A stretch of DNA of 64,000 nucleotides from Nyssa sinensis (GCA_008638375.1 CM018047.1:49260679-49324678); one strand, 5' to 3'; positions 1 to 12,939 are shown, counted from the stretch's first letter. A program made the numbers and translations. Notes: a model not told the origin generated them from the sequence alone.

Positions 1-65
1 ATTTATTTTAATCCAAATTTAACAATTTCACACATAACAGACTTACTAAGCAAAAGAGAAATCAC

Positions 66-681
66 CTCTGCCTGGAATATACACCAGACCACTCCCGGCA
101 CTAAAGTTCACATTCTGATTGTAACGTTGCAGCAAATTCGCACTGAGATTCGTTTGAGTCGCAATCGATTCCAAAGTCTCCCCCGGCCGAAGTGGGTAAG
201 TCACGAACAATCCGTAATCCTTTGAAACACTACTATCCCCACATGAACAACTCACCGTCACATTGAGCCGCCCTGTGTCCGGAATCAGATTTGGGTTGTA
301 ACTATTGAACCTCTCCAACCACTGCGTGGTCGTCAAATTCGCATAGTATACGTTCGCAACCCTGTCGTACGTATCGCCGGACCGAACTCTGTAGCTAAAC
401 ACATGCCCCAAGACTTCGCCATTGATACAGTCACAAGTGAAGGGAATGTTGATTCGCGTACCGAGTTGGATAACGTCTGGGCTGGCGATTTCTGGGTTGT
501 AATTAGTAATATCGTTGGATCGATCTGCTTGATATTTCGGAGATGAATGTGAGGTTCGATTCCTTGCCAGATGTAGTATGAACCCAAAGCCAAATCACAT
601 CCTCTGGAACACCTTGATTCTACTGTAAAACAGATTGAGACTGAACACAAGAAACCTTAGTCCTAATTCAAATCGAGGCAT
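66..681 (-). pseudogene. CERK1-like: LysM receptor-like kinase exon 1 (CERK1/LYK type), partial, frameshifted
   Basis: The minus strand encodes the extracellular part of a plant LysM receptor kinase, the plasma-membrane family that binds chitin or lipo-chitooligosaccharides. Recognisable pieces in order are a hydrophobic leader from the ATG at 681-679, the first cysteine pair in ESRCSRGCDLALGSYY, NPEIASPDVIQLGTRINIPF, the CDC motif, SGDTYDRVANVYYANLTT, the CSCGDSSVSKDYGLFVTYPL block and LLQRYNQNVNFSAGSGLVYIPG. Both CxC spacers typical of the family are present. The reading frame must change three times, each time fitting one extra base: in the T run at 627-630, the doubled base at 560-561 and the doubled base at 517-518. 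A GT donor at 65-64 (AGAG|GTGATT) falls where family exon 1 usually ends, so the transmembrane and kinase exons should lie left of the window. Family assignment is confident. Pseudogene versus assembly error is open. Confidence 0.85.
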
Positions 682-708
682 ATTTATTGGAACTTAAAAC
701 CCTAGAAA

Positions 709-1128
709 TCATCTGAGATGAAATTGACGAAGATAGTGAACTATCAAATGAATTTTTGAACCGTTGACGGATTCCTTTGTTTGAAATACATTAAGGTGGT
801 TGGTTGATGAGAAATGATTGAATAACACCCAATTGTTAGATTCCAACAAATAACGATGTGGCAGTTTAGTATTAGAAGCTTTTGACAATATTTGATTGTC
901 GGTTTGCCTTGTAATTGAAATTGCCGCCACTCCAGTTTCCAACTGAAAGAGCGTGTATGTAGGCGCTCCAGTGAGGCATGCCGTGTCATTGGGAAAATCA
1001 TTCCATTTCCACTTGATTGACGTATATTCTACTCTAACTTGATTATAACAGATTGACGGAATCAAAGTATTCATTCCACACGGTCTACGGCAACTACGGT
1101 GTAGACGTGCACAACACGTAGGCTTCAT
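709..1128 (-). other. unassigned 139-codon open frame upstream of the LysM gene
   Basis: An open frame of 139 codons lies on the same strand just upstream of the LysM exon, in sequence less AT-rich than the DNA beyond it. I recognise no domain, signal peptide or repeat in it. It may be promoter or 5' leader sequence that happens to be open, or a decayed gene piece. No function is proposed. Confidence 0.15.
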
Positions 1129-1129
1129 T

Positions 1130-2577
1130 TCATTTCATTTCATTGTATTTTATTTTGTTATTAAAAGATTAAAATAATTAAAAGGAAAAAAATACTATAC
1201 AAGGAAAACCCTGATAAATAAAATAAAAAATAAAAAAGAGTTAGTTGAGTTTAACTTCAACCCCATATATATAAATATTTATTCATGGTCAAATTGGGAT
1301 TCTTAAAAGGAATTTTTTAAACTCATATCTAAAATATTACACGTAAGTAAGTTTTAATTGTAACTACTTACAAAAAAGAAAAAAAAGTTTTGGTAAATTA
1401 TTGTAGTAATTTATGACATAATGAATATTAGACTAACATGTGGTCAATAAAGAATTTAAAACATACTTTTTGGGTTTAATAATTGTTCAATTATATTTTA
1501 ACAATCATATATGCATGTAAAATTTTACTATAAATTTAAATATTTTTTATATTTATAATATATATAATAACTAAATAAATAGAATTTATATATGCAAAAG
1601 TTTGTGATAGGTTAAAGTGCACGTAAAATTGATTTTCTAATAATTGATAATTTTAAAAGACTCAAAAATATTAGTTAATAAAATTATTAATAATTTTTAT
1701 TAGTGAAAAAAATTCTCATGGATATACAATTTTATAATAAAAATAAGACATACATATAGAATTCTCAAATGTGACAAACTTTTATCGTAAAGATACTTGT
1801 TATATCTAGTTTAAGTTAAATAAATTCTTAATCTTTTATCTTATAGGTGAAAAAATTATGTCACTAATATTTTGTTATAATATATATATGTATTCATATA
1901 TATATATATATATATTGTAGTAATCAATACTATGATTTTTGTTTTTGAAAAGTTATTAAGTAATATAGTTATGTTTAATCCTGGTACTGTACATGGTTTT
2001 TTCTTTTTGCAAAAACCAGACCAACTCCAACCTCAAACTAATTGACGGCAAAAAGACACCCATCCATCACGCTCTGCCCCCCGTCTCTTGTTTTGCCTTG
2101 TTGGTCTGATCATCTTAGGTGTAGTTGTATGACTTAAATAAAGTGTAACGAAATTTAACCAGTCAAAACAACTGAAAACGAAAGGTCATATGAGCTCTGC
2201 TGCCTCGGTCGGTCAAGATTTGAATTTTCACGACGTAATTAGTACATGTGCAACACACGAATACATGTAATATACATATCAATAACATTACTAAGTTAAA
2301 TCTTTGCAAATGATCTTAACAATTATCCACAACACACATATATGTATGTATATATTGTGTGTGTGCATGTGAGCTCATAGAAGTGCACAATTTTTCCACT
2401 GTGATTTAATCGATCTATGGAGCGAAAATAGCTTCCTAAAAGAAATTTAGTTGGAAAGTGGTACTGTGACCAGGATTTCAGATTTCTAATGAGAGAATAC
2501 AAAGTTTCAGAAACTTTCATTCAAAAAAAATGAACTATAAATTATCAATATGACAATATCCCAATTACAAACAGTGA
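1130..2577. other. AT-rich intergenic DNA
   Basis: There is no convincing gene. The stretch holds short TA runs (about 1880-1916) and A/T-rich low-complexity sequence, then a less AT-rich patch at about 2000-2110. It ends at the CACTA insertion. Confidence 0.6.
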
Positions 2578-2580
2578 AGC

Positions 2581-3010
2581 CACTACAGGAAAGGCATTTT
2601 TAGCGACGCTTGAGAGCATCGCTAATAATAGATATATGCGTTGCTAAAACCCTTTAGCGACGCTCACGTGGGCGTCGCACATAGCATCACTAATAGTCAT
2701 GTCGCTAATACTATTAGCAACATACAAACTTTTGTGAGTCGCTAAAGATAACTATTAGCGACGTGCCAAAGGTGTCGCTAATAATCATAGGTGAGCATCG
2801 CTAATACTATACATAGGACCCAATGAGCGTCAGCTAATGGGGTCCTTTAGCGACGCTGTCAAGGCGTCGCTAATAGTATGTTTTAGAATTAATTAGCGAC
2901 GCATGCAGTATGCTGCTAATATTATATTTATAGCGACAAATGTGAAGCGTGTCGCAAAAAACATATTTTTGGGTCTTTTAGCGACCCCACGTGAGCGTCA
3001 CTAAAAGTTT
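2581..3010. repeat. CACTA left terminal and subterminal repeats
   Basis: After the CACTACAGGAAA terminus, short copies of TTAGCGACGC and its complement GCGTCGCTAA recur about every 20-50 bases in both orientations. Such subterminal motifs are the binding sites for TNPA-type proteins in En/Spm elements. The block ends in a T run at about 3008-3022. Confidence 0.85.
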
Positions 3011-3425
3011 TTTTTTTTTTTTTGGCATTAATTTGACCTGTATTATTTTTTTTTTATTCTGTTTAAAACTTATATCAATCATCCTGCTATACAATAAAAT
3101 TCAAACATTCTGAAATGAATATATTAAAAGAAAAATACATTTATATATATTATACTAATTATTTACAATTGTAAAAGTACAATTTATCAATAAATACAAA
3201 AATAAAAAAAATTATCTCAGAAAATGTAACTACAGATGTTTATGAAAAGAAAGAAAATAAATCAGAATAGTAAATCCTGATGCAGAACAGAAGGACGACG
3301 ATGCAATAATTCTGATCAATTTCAAATAAAGATCAAATGATATATATTAGAATACTTATTAAATATATATATGAACATATAATGTGAATATTTTTTTTTT
3401 GCATGCATAAATAGTAAGAACGGCA
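3011..3425. other. AT-rich spacer inside the CACTA element
   Basis: The spacer lies between the left subterminal repeats and the 160-bp array. It is AT-rich, with homopolymer runs and a short TA stretch, and I see no coding signal. Confidence 0.5.
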
Positions 3426-5768
3426 TAAAGTAGCACAAGTTTCAAACCGATGATCCAAACTGAGTGCTGTAAGTTCCTGTAAGTCTATTTTATCATTTTT
3501 GAGATGTGTGATGGTGTTTCAAGGTAGTTAGGCCAGTATTCGACATTTTGGTCATTCAAAACCCCAAAATAGGCCTTTTTGGAGCAGAAACTTACAAAAG
3601 TTTCAAACCGAGCATCCGAACCGAGTGCTTGTAAGTTTTTGCAAGTCTATTTTATCATTTGTGAGGTGTGTGATTGGGTTTTCAGGGTAGGTATGTTGAT
3701 ACCCGATGTTTTGGTCCGTCAAAACCCCAAAATGTGATTTTTTGGAGCAGAAAGTTGTATAAGTTTGAAACCGGTGATCTAAATCGAGTGTCGTAAGTTC
3801 CGTGCAAGTCTATTTTATCATTTTTGAGGTGTGTGATGGGGTTTCGGGGTCGGTAAGTCGATAACCGGTGTTTTGGTCCGTCAAAACCCCAAAATGAGCT
3901 CTTTTAGTGCAGACACTTGCAAAAGTTTTGAACCGAGTGCCGTAAGTTTGTACAAGTTTATTTTATCACTTTTGAGGTATGTGTTGGGGTTTCGGGGTCA
4001 GTAGGCCGATATCGGACATTTTGGTCCGTTAAAACTCCAAAATGGGCTTCTTTTGGAGTAGAAACTTGCAAAAGTTTCAAACCGAGCATCCGAAACGAGT
4101 GACGTAAGTTTGTAAAAGTATATTTTATCATTTGTGAGGTGTGTGAAGGAGTTTCGGGGCAGTTATGCCAATTCCCGGTGTTTTGGTCCATCAAAACCTC
4201 AAAATGAGTCTTTTTGAAGCGAAAAGTTGCATAAGTTTCAAACCGAGCATCCAAACCGAGTGCCGTAAGTTTGTGCAAGTTTATTTTATCATTTTTGAGG
4301 TGTGTGTTGGGGTTTCGGGGTCGGTAGGCCGATATCCGATATTTTAGTCCGTTAAAACCCCAAAATAGGTCTTTTTGGAGTAGAAACTTGCAAAAGTTTC
4401 AAACTGGGCATCTAAACCAAGTGCTATAAGTTCATGTAAGTCTATTTTATCATTTTTGAGGTGTGTGATAGGGTTTCCCGGTTGATAGGCCGATATCCGA
4501 CATTTTGGTCTGTTAAAACCCAAAATGAGCCTTTTTAGAGTAAAAACTTGTATAAGTTTCAAACAGGGCATCCAAACCAAGTGTCGTAAGTTTGTGCAAG
4601 TCTATTTTATCATTTTTGAGGTGTGTGGTGGGGTTTTAGGCTAGTTAGGCCGATATTTGACATTTTGGTCTGTCAAAACCCCAAATTGGGCCTTTTTGGA
4701 TCATAAACTTACAAAAGTTTCAAACCGAGCATCCAAACCGAGTGTCATAAATTTGTGCAAGTATATTTTATCATTGTTGAGGTGTGTGTTAGGGTTTCGG
4801 GGTAGTTATGCCGATATCCGGTATTTTGGTCTATCAAAATCCCAAAATGGGACTTTCTAGAGAAAAAATTGCATAAGTTTGAAACTGGTAATCCGAACCG
4901 AGTGTCGTAAGTTTGTGCAAATCTATTTGGTGTGTGATGGGTTTTCAGGGTCAGTAGACTGATATCCGATATTCTGGTCCTTCAAAACCTCAAATTGGGC
5001 CCCTTTGGAGCATAAACTTGCATAAGTTTCAAACCAAGCATCCGAACCGAGTGCTGTAAGTTCGTGCAAGTATATTTTATCATTTTTGAGGTATGTGTTG
5101 GGGTTTCGGGGTTGGTAGGCCAATATTCGGCATTTTTTATGTCAAAACCCCAAAATGGGACTTTTTGGGGCAAAAACTTCCAAAAGTTTCAAACCAGGCA
5201 TTCGAACCGAGTTTCGTCAGTTTTTGCAAGTCTATTTTATCATTTGTGAGGTGTGTGATGGGGTTTTGGGGTCTATAGGATGATATCCCATGTTTTGGTC
5301 CGTTAAAATCCCAAAATGGGCCTTTTTAGAGTAGAAACTTGTAAAAGTTTTAAACCGAGCATCCAAACCGAGTGCCGTAAGTTTTTGTATGTCTATTTTA
5401 TCATTTCTGAGGTGTGTGATGGGGTTTCGGGATAGTTAGTCCGATATCTGGCATTTTGGTCCGTCAAAACTCTACATTGGGCCTTTTTAGATCATAAACT
5501 TGCATAAGTTTCAAACTAGTGATCTAAACCGAGTGTCGTAAGTTCGTGCAAGTCTATTTTATCATTTTTGAGGTGTATGTTGGGGTTTTGGAGTCAGTAG
5601 GCCGATATTCAAAATTTTGGTCCATCAAAATCCTAAAATGGGCCTTTTTGGAGTAGAAACTTGTAAAAGTTTCAAATCAGGCATCCAAACCGAGTGCCGT
5701 CAGTTTGTGCAAGTCTATTTTATCATTTGTGAGGTGTGTGATGGGGTTTCTAGGCCATTAGGCTGAAA
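3426..5768. repeat. tandem array of about 15 copies of a ~160-bp unit within the CACTA element
   Basis: A unit with landmarks GTTTCAAACCGAGCATCC, TCTATTTTATCATTTTTGAG, GGTGTGTGATGGGGTTTCGG and CCCCAAAATGGGCC repeats head to tail. The TCTATTTTATCAT landmark falls near 3484, 3646, 3808, 3957, 4119, 4280, 4441, 4601, 4761, 4921 (internally deleted), 5071, 5231, 5392, 5552 and 5713. Spacing is therefore 149-162 bp, mostly 160-162. Copies differ by scattered substitutions. Open frames in this stretch are translations of the repeat, not genes. Confidence 0.93.
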
Positions 5769-5849
5769 TCCAATTATTTTTTTTTACGTAACATTTTTTA
5801 TAAATAATAAATCCACCAAAGTAATTAATTTCAAAAACTTACCAAGGCT

Positions 5850-7321
5850 GAACAGAGCCTCCCAGCTGGCTGAGGACCGTTTGCATAAGAGTCTCTAGCT
5901 GGGTCTTGGCAAGCCTGGAGCTCTGTCATCGTTTGCTCCAGCTGTGCATTCCGTCTCTCAACTGCCTCAGCTCTTTATGTGGCTTCGTGAAACCTAGCAT
6001 CGCTCTCAACGATGAAGGACGATGCCGTTGGCTGCATCCCACTCCCTATGCCACGCACATATCCGCGTCTCCTGCCCAGAATAGTCTCCCGTATCTGGTC
6101 ATCGGTCGGCGGATGCTCACCCTCAAGGGTTGGCTAAGCATGCAATTGGACCATCTCCTCCTATAAAAACATAAATATGTTTTTACTTTTATAACTTGAG
6201 ATTAGTATTAAATTAATAATACTGGTATATATATAGAAATAACTTACATAGAGTCGCTGAGCTTCAGGCCCAGTCCAACCATTCTCGAGGTTGTAATGCG
6301 TCCTATGCCACAAATCAATGGGGCTAGGTGGTGCACCGGTCTCCTAGTCTCGCTGCAGCAAATAAACAATTGCTTGTGAAGATTAATTTCATGAAAAGAT
6401 TATACAATAAGAACTTGATACATGTATTAACTTACCATCTCATGCCTATACCTAACAAAAGATCATGATCCACTATAGTGGGTCACCTTTTGCTTGCTTC
6501 TGCTCTCGCTATTTTTCTTACTAAGTTCCTACATTTGGCCAAAACAAAGAAGGTTAGTATAAATGACAATGATTTATCATAAAACAAAATTAATTTTAAC
6601 AATTTTTACCTGGAATGCATCACTAGCGAACCAGTCGCATAGTAACATCCAATCCTCCACCGTCACTCTCCTGTAAGGTCTGTCGCGAGGCTCTCTACCG
6701 GCTTCCACCTCCGCCTCGTGATGCATGTGGAGCCTGTGTCAATAGTCCCTGAAACGAACTCCCAAGTAGCGGTCCACTGCCTTCACGACGTGAGGCAGGT
6801 GGAGATCAATGTCAAACTTTTCTTGTAAATCATTTCATTGTCAAAACATTACTTTATTAGATATGTTAAAAATTAGTTGAATACAATAATAAAAGACATA
6901 CTAGGATATGCGCATGAATATCCCGTCGCTCCTCGTCAATGACCCGACTCCAGTCACTAATTGGAGTGGGGCGCGTAGTCGGCAAATGATGCCGACCTCA
7001 GTGGTGAATTGTTGTGCCCACCCACTAATGGGCTTCAGCAAGCTTGGAGGTATCTCAATTCGAAGTCGTGAGCCCCATGCTGCCTCCGTCTGAACTTAAA
7101 AATTGCGATTCTTCGACCTATCGCGCCCTTGTCTAGAGGTGGTGGCCGAAGCTTTAGAAGAATTAAAATAGAAACAATTAGTATCATTATTTATATAATC
7201 ATTAATAAAAAAAGAAACTATGCATACCATTGACGGTATGATCGGTCGACCTTGTAGATGAAAGGGAAGGGGTCGATGGGTTCATCAGAACTATGCGTCT
7301 GCGTGAACCTGGTCTAACCAT
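5850..7321 (-). pseudogene. TNPA-like CACTA gene (Transposase_24-type), decayed, multi-exon
   Basis: This is the minus-strand gene downstream of the transposase. It starts at an ATG at 7321-7319 (MVRPGSRRRIVL) and exon 1 ends at a GTATGC donor near 7227. The next exon carries DWSRVIDEERRDIHAHIL at about 6903-6955, followed by GTATGT. Further exons include YRRVTVEDWMLLCDW (about 6630-6680), a piece ending in PPTDDQIRETILGRRRGYVR (about 6060-6125), and a C-terminal coiled-coil stretch QLEQTMTELQA leading to LMQTV at about 5870-5950. This order matches the plant transposase family that binds CACTA subterminal repeats. At least one in-frame stop breaks the exon near 6136. By family knowledge the protein would recognise the GCGACG-type repeats at both ends. 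Family placement is firm; exon boundaries are estimates. Confidence 0.75.
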
Positions 7322-7486
7322 ATCTACAAAGAAAGTTTAAAAATAAAATTCTATCACATCATAAAAATAAAAATCCATTACGAAGTAAAAATGAATACCT
7401 ATTACATCATAAAATTGAATATCCATTACATCATAAAATTAAAAATCCATTACATTTGATCCTAACACATGTAACACCTATTACAA

Positions 7487-10400
7487 TTACTCATCTGAGT
7501 CTGTATCATCATCTATTCTTAAAATTTTTTCATTCTCAGTACAATACTCTAACAATGTATCATCATCAAAATCACTTTCCTCGTCATTATCATCATTAAT
7601 GAAAGTTGCATCCCTAGGATCTAACTGTGTGGTATTGGTGACGTCGGAAGCTATGACATGATGTGGTTCTATATCAATTCTATTTAACCGATATGAAGTA
7701 ACATCTGCTTGATCATGCTGGACAACACCTTCGTAGGCTAATTGAGACTCTTCTTATAGTGCCTCCTGAATCCTCTTCAAATCTTCATCTCCCTCTTTAA
7801 CTTCTAGTATATCATAAACACTTCTGAACTTTATTTTTTGGACAACATGCCAATCACCTCTGATTTTTGTGTCTTTCAAATAGAAAAACTTGTTTTGCCT
7901 AAGATGCCAATACATACGAATCATCTTTAAATATCGTACGTGACGTATTAACACTTATGAAGTGTTTATCGATCTGCATTGCAATTTTCTTGTTACATAG
8001 ATCCCACCAATCACATTTAAACAAAAACACAGAATGACCTAAAGCAATAATGTAACTGTATGATATCTTGTAAAACACCATAGTACTCTACAGTTTGTAC
8101 TGCTTCATAATCTCCTTGAATAAGGACCCTGCTAGTTTTGTGCTCCCCGGCTGACCTCACGTTCCTTTATGTGAAATCGAACACCATCAACAATTAAACC
8201 GGTGTCGATAGATATCCTTTGATCAGGGCCACATGCCAAGGAATATACTTGATTGTACGCCTCAGGAGATTGTTGGTGGCGTAATAGCTTCATCTATTAA
8301 TTCAACTCAAGTACAAAATTAATTGAATACAAATGCATTAACTAATTCAATTATAATTAATTGAAACTTATTCTTACACATTTTCCAAACCTTTTTGGAA
8401 ACAAATTTTGTTGTCTTTGCTTTAGATTAGTATCGGTAACATGTTCTTTCTGAAGCTCAGTCGTATGCTCACTGCATAAGATGAGAAATGTTATATGCAA
8501 CTTACATTTATGTAGTAACGTAGTATTACAATTATTTTAATAAGCTTACTTAAAATATGGCAATGTCTCATTGCAGTTTTTGAGCACGGTATAGTGGGCT
8601 TTTTCCAAATCTTCAAAATGATACCATTCATATATAAGGGCACCTATTGGCCACACATTCTAATTAAACACCACAAGGCCAGTTCATTGCTACCCTGGAC
8701 ATCTATCAGAATTTTGTTCTTCAAGATTAAACCTTGTCTCAATATTTTCAAGATGCATAGAGCAGAAGGTGAGACATTTATCATCAATGTAAGCCTCAGC
8801 AATTGACCCTTCCGGTCGTGCTTTGTTATGCACATATTGCTTCAATGTGTGTAAATATCTGTTTTAATAATTAATCAGTTATAAATTAAAATAGTTAGGA
8901 TGGATAGATAACAAAATTCTTAAAATTTAATGTACCTTTCTATTGGATACATCCAACTGGTATTGGACAGGTCCATCAATTTTTGCCTCATGAGGAAAAT
9001 GCACAGCTAAGTGGACCATTACATCAAAGAAAGCTAGAGGGAAAATCTTTTCCAACTTGCAGAGGATCACGACAACGTCCCTTTCGAGCTTTTCTAGTAT
9101 TTTCAACTTCAACATCTTGGTACTTAATTCTCTAAAGAAGCAGTCCAACTCAATCAATATCATTGATATGTCATTGGTGAGATATCCACGTATTGCAACC
9201 GGAAGAAGTCATTGTAAAAGGATATGGCAGTCATAGCTCTTCAATCTGGATATTTTCCCATATTTAACATTTACACACCGAGATATATTCGATGCGTATC
9301 CATTTGGGAACTTCACCGATTTAAACCACTCGTAAATCCTCATTCACTCGTTGGATGATAACCTATAGCATGCAGGAGGCATGATATATTTATCACCGCT
9401 ACTTATTAGGTGCAACTCTTTCCATATTCCCAGCTCCTATAAGTCCAACCGGGCTTTAATAGTATCCTTCGTCTTCCCTTCAATGTTCATTAAAGTTCCT
9501 AGAACATTATCACAAATGTTCTTCTCGATGTGTATAACATCCAAATTGTATCTCAACTTAAGGGTCTCCCAGTACGACAAATTAAAAAATATGCTCTTCT
9601 TCATCCAATTTAACTCTACATTAATACGCTTCCTCTTCTTAGTAATCGGTATCTTCCCAAACCTCACTGGTAAGACGAGTGCCAATTGCGACAACATGTC
9701 TTTCCTAGACAACAATGGAGGTGACAATCTGTGCTCAATTTTTTCATCAAACAGAAGCTTTTATTGACTTCGCCAGCCATGTGATGGCAATAGAAAACGA
9801 CGATGGCACATGTAGTATAACTTCTTTCCATTGGACAAATGTAGGGAACATGCATTCTTATTGCAATCCGGACATACTAGATACCCCTTAGTGCTCCACC
9901 CAGACAAGTTCTCGTATGCTGGAAAGTCATTTATGGTCCACAGTAACGCTGCATGCAATTGAAATGTCTCATTCTTAGAGACATCGTAGTGCCTCCACTC
10001 CAACCTCCCACAATTTCTTAAACTCGTCTATTAAAGGATGCAAGTACACCAATTTCATTACCAGGAGACTTCGACCTTGGAATAAGCAACGACATGAAGA
10101 TAAATGATTTTTTCATACTGTTTCCACAGTGACAAGTTATACGGCACAAGCAACACCGGTCACATGATATAGGCATTACTCATGTCACCAAACGGATTGA
10201 AACTGTCGCTAGTCAGCCCAAGTCGTACATTACGCGGCTCATTTTAATCAAACTCGGCCCAAGATCCGGATGCCTACGTACATTTTCCTCAGCAACACGA
10301 TTCTCCTTATGCCACCGCATCTCTTCTGCCGTATTCTGAGACATGTACAAGCCTTTGTAGCCTTGGTTTTAAGAGAAAATATCTCAGTACCGTTGTGTGG

Positions 10401-11152
10401 AATTATCTTGCTTTTTTCCTTCATTCAGCTTGTACTTGGGTTCATGGCACACCGTATACTCCATACATTGTTCAGTCTCTTTCCAAAATAACATGTAATC
10501 ATTTTTGCAAGCATGTATAGGAATATACTTGAGGCCTAAATCTCTTAATATTCTTTTCGCCTCGTATTATGATTTCGGAAGGGTCTCCCCAGTAGGAAGT
10601 GCTGCTTTAATCAATTCAATGACCATATTAAGTGATTTGTTACTCCATCGGTTGATGGTCTTAATATGAAGGAGTTTCACGAGAAAGTCCAGTTTCGAAA
10701 ACTTATCACAACCCAGATATAACGGCTGCCTTAGCTTCCCTCAACAAGGACTCAAATGCTTCCGATTATCCTATCTCACTCCTGTGACTACAAGCACCAG
10801 TTGTAGCCCCCTGCAAGTCTGCTAGCATTTGTAGCAAGCCGTCGTAACCAACCCCAACATTATCACCTAAGTCATCATCGTCGTCTTCTTCTTCATCCTC
10901 AAATACTACTCGTACGTCACGGTGTTCCTCATGAAATTCTCAACACGTATACCTCTTGTCCATCCCGTGTAGGAGTAAGTGCTCTTTGGCCTCATCTATG
11001 TGCATATAATCCCTATTATTGCACCTTTTACATAGACATCTTATCATATTTCTCCAATCTGCAGATACACGAGCAAACTCAATAAAATCTTTGATCCCTT
11101 TTACATACCTTGGCAAATGCCTACCCCTCAAGTTCATCCAACTCTTATCCAT
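7487..11152 (-). pseudogene. TNP2-like CACTA transposase, decayed
   Basis: The coding remains begin MDKSWMNLRGRHLPRYVKG at 11152, the N-terminal transposase-associated domain of TNP2 proteins, with its cysteine cluster IRCLCKRCNN. Then come GYDGLLQMLADLQGAT (about 10820-10845), INRWSNKSLNMVIELIKAAL (about 10600-10660), FQLHAALLWTINDFPAY (about 9930-9980), CPDCNKNACSLHLSNGKK, LDVIHIEKNICDNVLGTLMN (about 9490-9550), and the ILCKLEKIFPLAFFDVMVHL block at about 9010-9080. The C-terminus is an acidic tail ending IDDDTDSDE before a stop at 7489-7487. Multiple frame changes and stops separate these blocks. The protein would be the catalytic transposase that cuts element ends in the nucleus. Introns were not resolved, so the span is gene-level. 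Confidence 0.85.
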
Positions 11153-11159
11153 TTTCGTC

Positions 11160-12930
11160 TACCTAATTGAAGTAAAAAATGATACTTATTATAAATATGA
11201 ATCATATCACCTCCAACTTCTCTCTAAAGGGTAAGGTGGTCCTATCCCATTCGTGAATGCATAATCTACATTGCAATCAGCAGTAAATCAAATGCTTGAT
11301 TCCACTCAGATAAAATTTTGGTAACATCTCCCCACGGTTATCCAAGTATACGAGATAGAAGTTACCACACCTAAATATATACCCAGAGAACATTAGGAGA
11401 CCATGCTGAAATTTTCTCATAGTAGAATATTCAAGCATGCGCTATTGATTGCAATGCAAATTTATGCATTCCTAAATTGTCCTACTCTAGACAATTCAAG
11501 AATCGATTTTCATACACACAAGCCCAATTGTGAATAAATTTCGCGACAAGATTCACATGTGATGAAAATGACTCCCGAACGGAGCTAAGCTTACATGAAT
11601 GCAATTGTTACAATTTTAATGAAATTAGTGGGGGCAATTGGTGGCCACAAAAACAAACATAAGGCTTTTAGTTGATTCCAAATGATAGGAATTGCCATAA
11701 ATTGCAAAAAGCAATAAATTATGGGTTATCAATTCTTATGAAATGCATGCTAAATCCCTCTCTCCAACCGTCCATAACTGCTCACAATTGATGATCGACT
11801 TGCCAACCAGTTTAGAGCTAACGGATTTGGACCCTTTAAATTGGGCAGACCCGCCAACTCTATATTTATTGTTTCATACAGTATAAGTGTTCACTTTTTA
11901 TATAGTTACCATAAATTCGATTCCCCCGTTGTTATATCAGAAAAAAAAAAAAAATTATTCCTTTTTCTAAAAGCTTAAAATGGAAGTAGTCAACATAGAT
12001 TGAAAAAATAGCCCAACAGGCAACAAGCATGTACAGAAACAACAACTAAATATAGAAATTGACATAATCAATCCTCGCCTTAAGTCTTTGTCTCATAAAA
12101 AGTAGAGGCAATGCATCCTTGATGACCTCATTTCAAGATAATTCGAGTATCTCTGATCTCATGAAGGATGCTCTTATGACTCTTCGTGAGACAAAGTAAA
12201 TCTAAACAAAGCTTTAATTCAACTAGCTGGGAGCAGGCTAAACAAGATAGTTTTGACCATTCTTCCCTCTCTAGATCCATATCTTTTTTGATCAACTTAA
12301 ACCAAATCAATCTTCTTAACTAGTACAATCATTGGTCATTTCACATTTGGCCTTACAATCAAAGTCAGATCATGAGTTTTTTTTTTTGATAAATCGGTTT
12401 TCAATCCTTCGGACTAACTAATTTAGACAACCAATCTCATCGTCTACTAACAGGGGTCCGATTAATACTGGGACATCATCCCATATAGACTGGTCTCAAC
12501 AAATAGTGATAGTCAGTGAGTTTTGACCTGACATTCTCAACTGAGAGATAATAAATTACCAATCAAATTAGTTCCACTAGGCTACTTAACAAATGCTCAT
12601 GTACATAAAAATTGAAAAAATTGTCATTTGTGATTTAAAACATTATATTTCTTAAATTAAACCATATAATAGAGAAATTTTGTGAGATTTAGTGGATGGA
12701 GCATATGTACATATATATATATGTGTGTGTGTGTGTGTGTATTTGAACGACATAGGGCTTATGGGGAAAAAGAAAGTGAGAGAGAGTTACCGTATTGTCG
12801 TCAGAAACTTGATCGTTGCCGTTCGCCGTTGTCGAAAGCATGGGTCAACAGTGACAGAGAGTGAGAGTGAGAAAAATTTAGGGAAAGTGAAGAAGAAGAA
12901 GAAACTGATGCGCGGCGCTGGTATAAAAAT
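11160..12930. other. upstream region of the CACTA transposase, no gene seen
   Basis: The stretch lies between the transposase start and the right subterminal repeats. It contains A runs (11940-11954), a minus-strand poly(A)-ended segment (listed separately), a TG microsatellite (12722-12740) and a purine-rich patch (12765-12905). A promoter for the minus-strand transposase is expected here by position, but I see no convincing TATA element. Confidence 0.45.
12370..12600 (-). mobile_element. possible LINE/SINE 3' remnant
   Basis: Read on the minus strand, a non-repetitive segment ends CCGATTTATC followed by a run of about 11 A, as the 3' ends of plant non-LTR retrotransposons do. No coding domain or target duplication was identified, so this is tentative. 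Confidence 0.25.
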
Positions 12931-12939
12931 GGGGGAATT

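Noticed and set aside
3958..5278. Several 60-106-codon open frames on both strands
   Set aside because: They translate the 160-bp tandem repeat and share the same periodic peptide, so they are not genes.
9381..10491. Plus-strand open frames of 73-128 codons
   Set aside because: They lie antisense to clear TNP2 transposase motifs on the minus strand.
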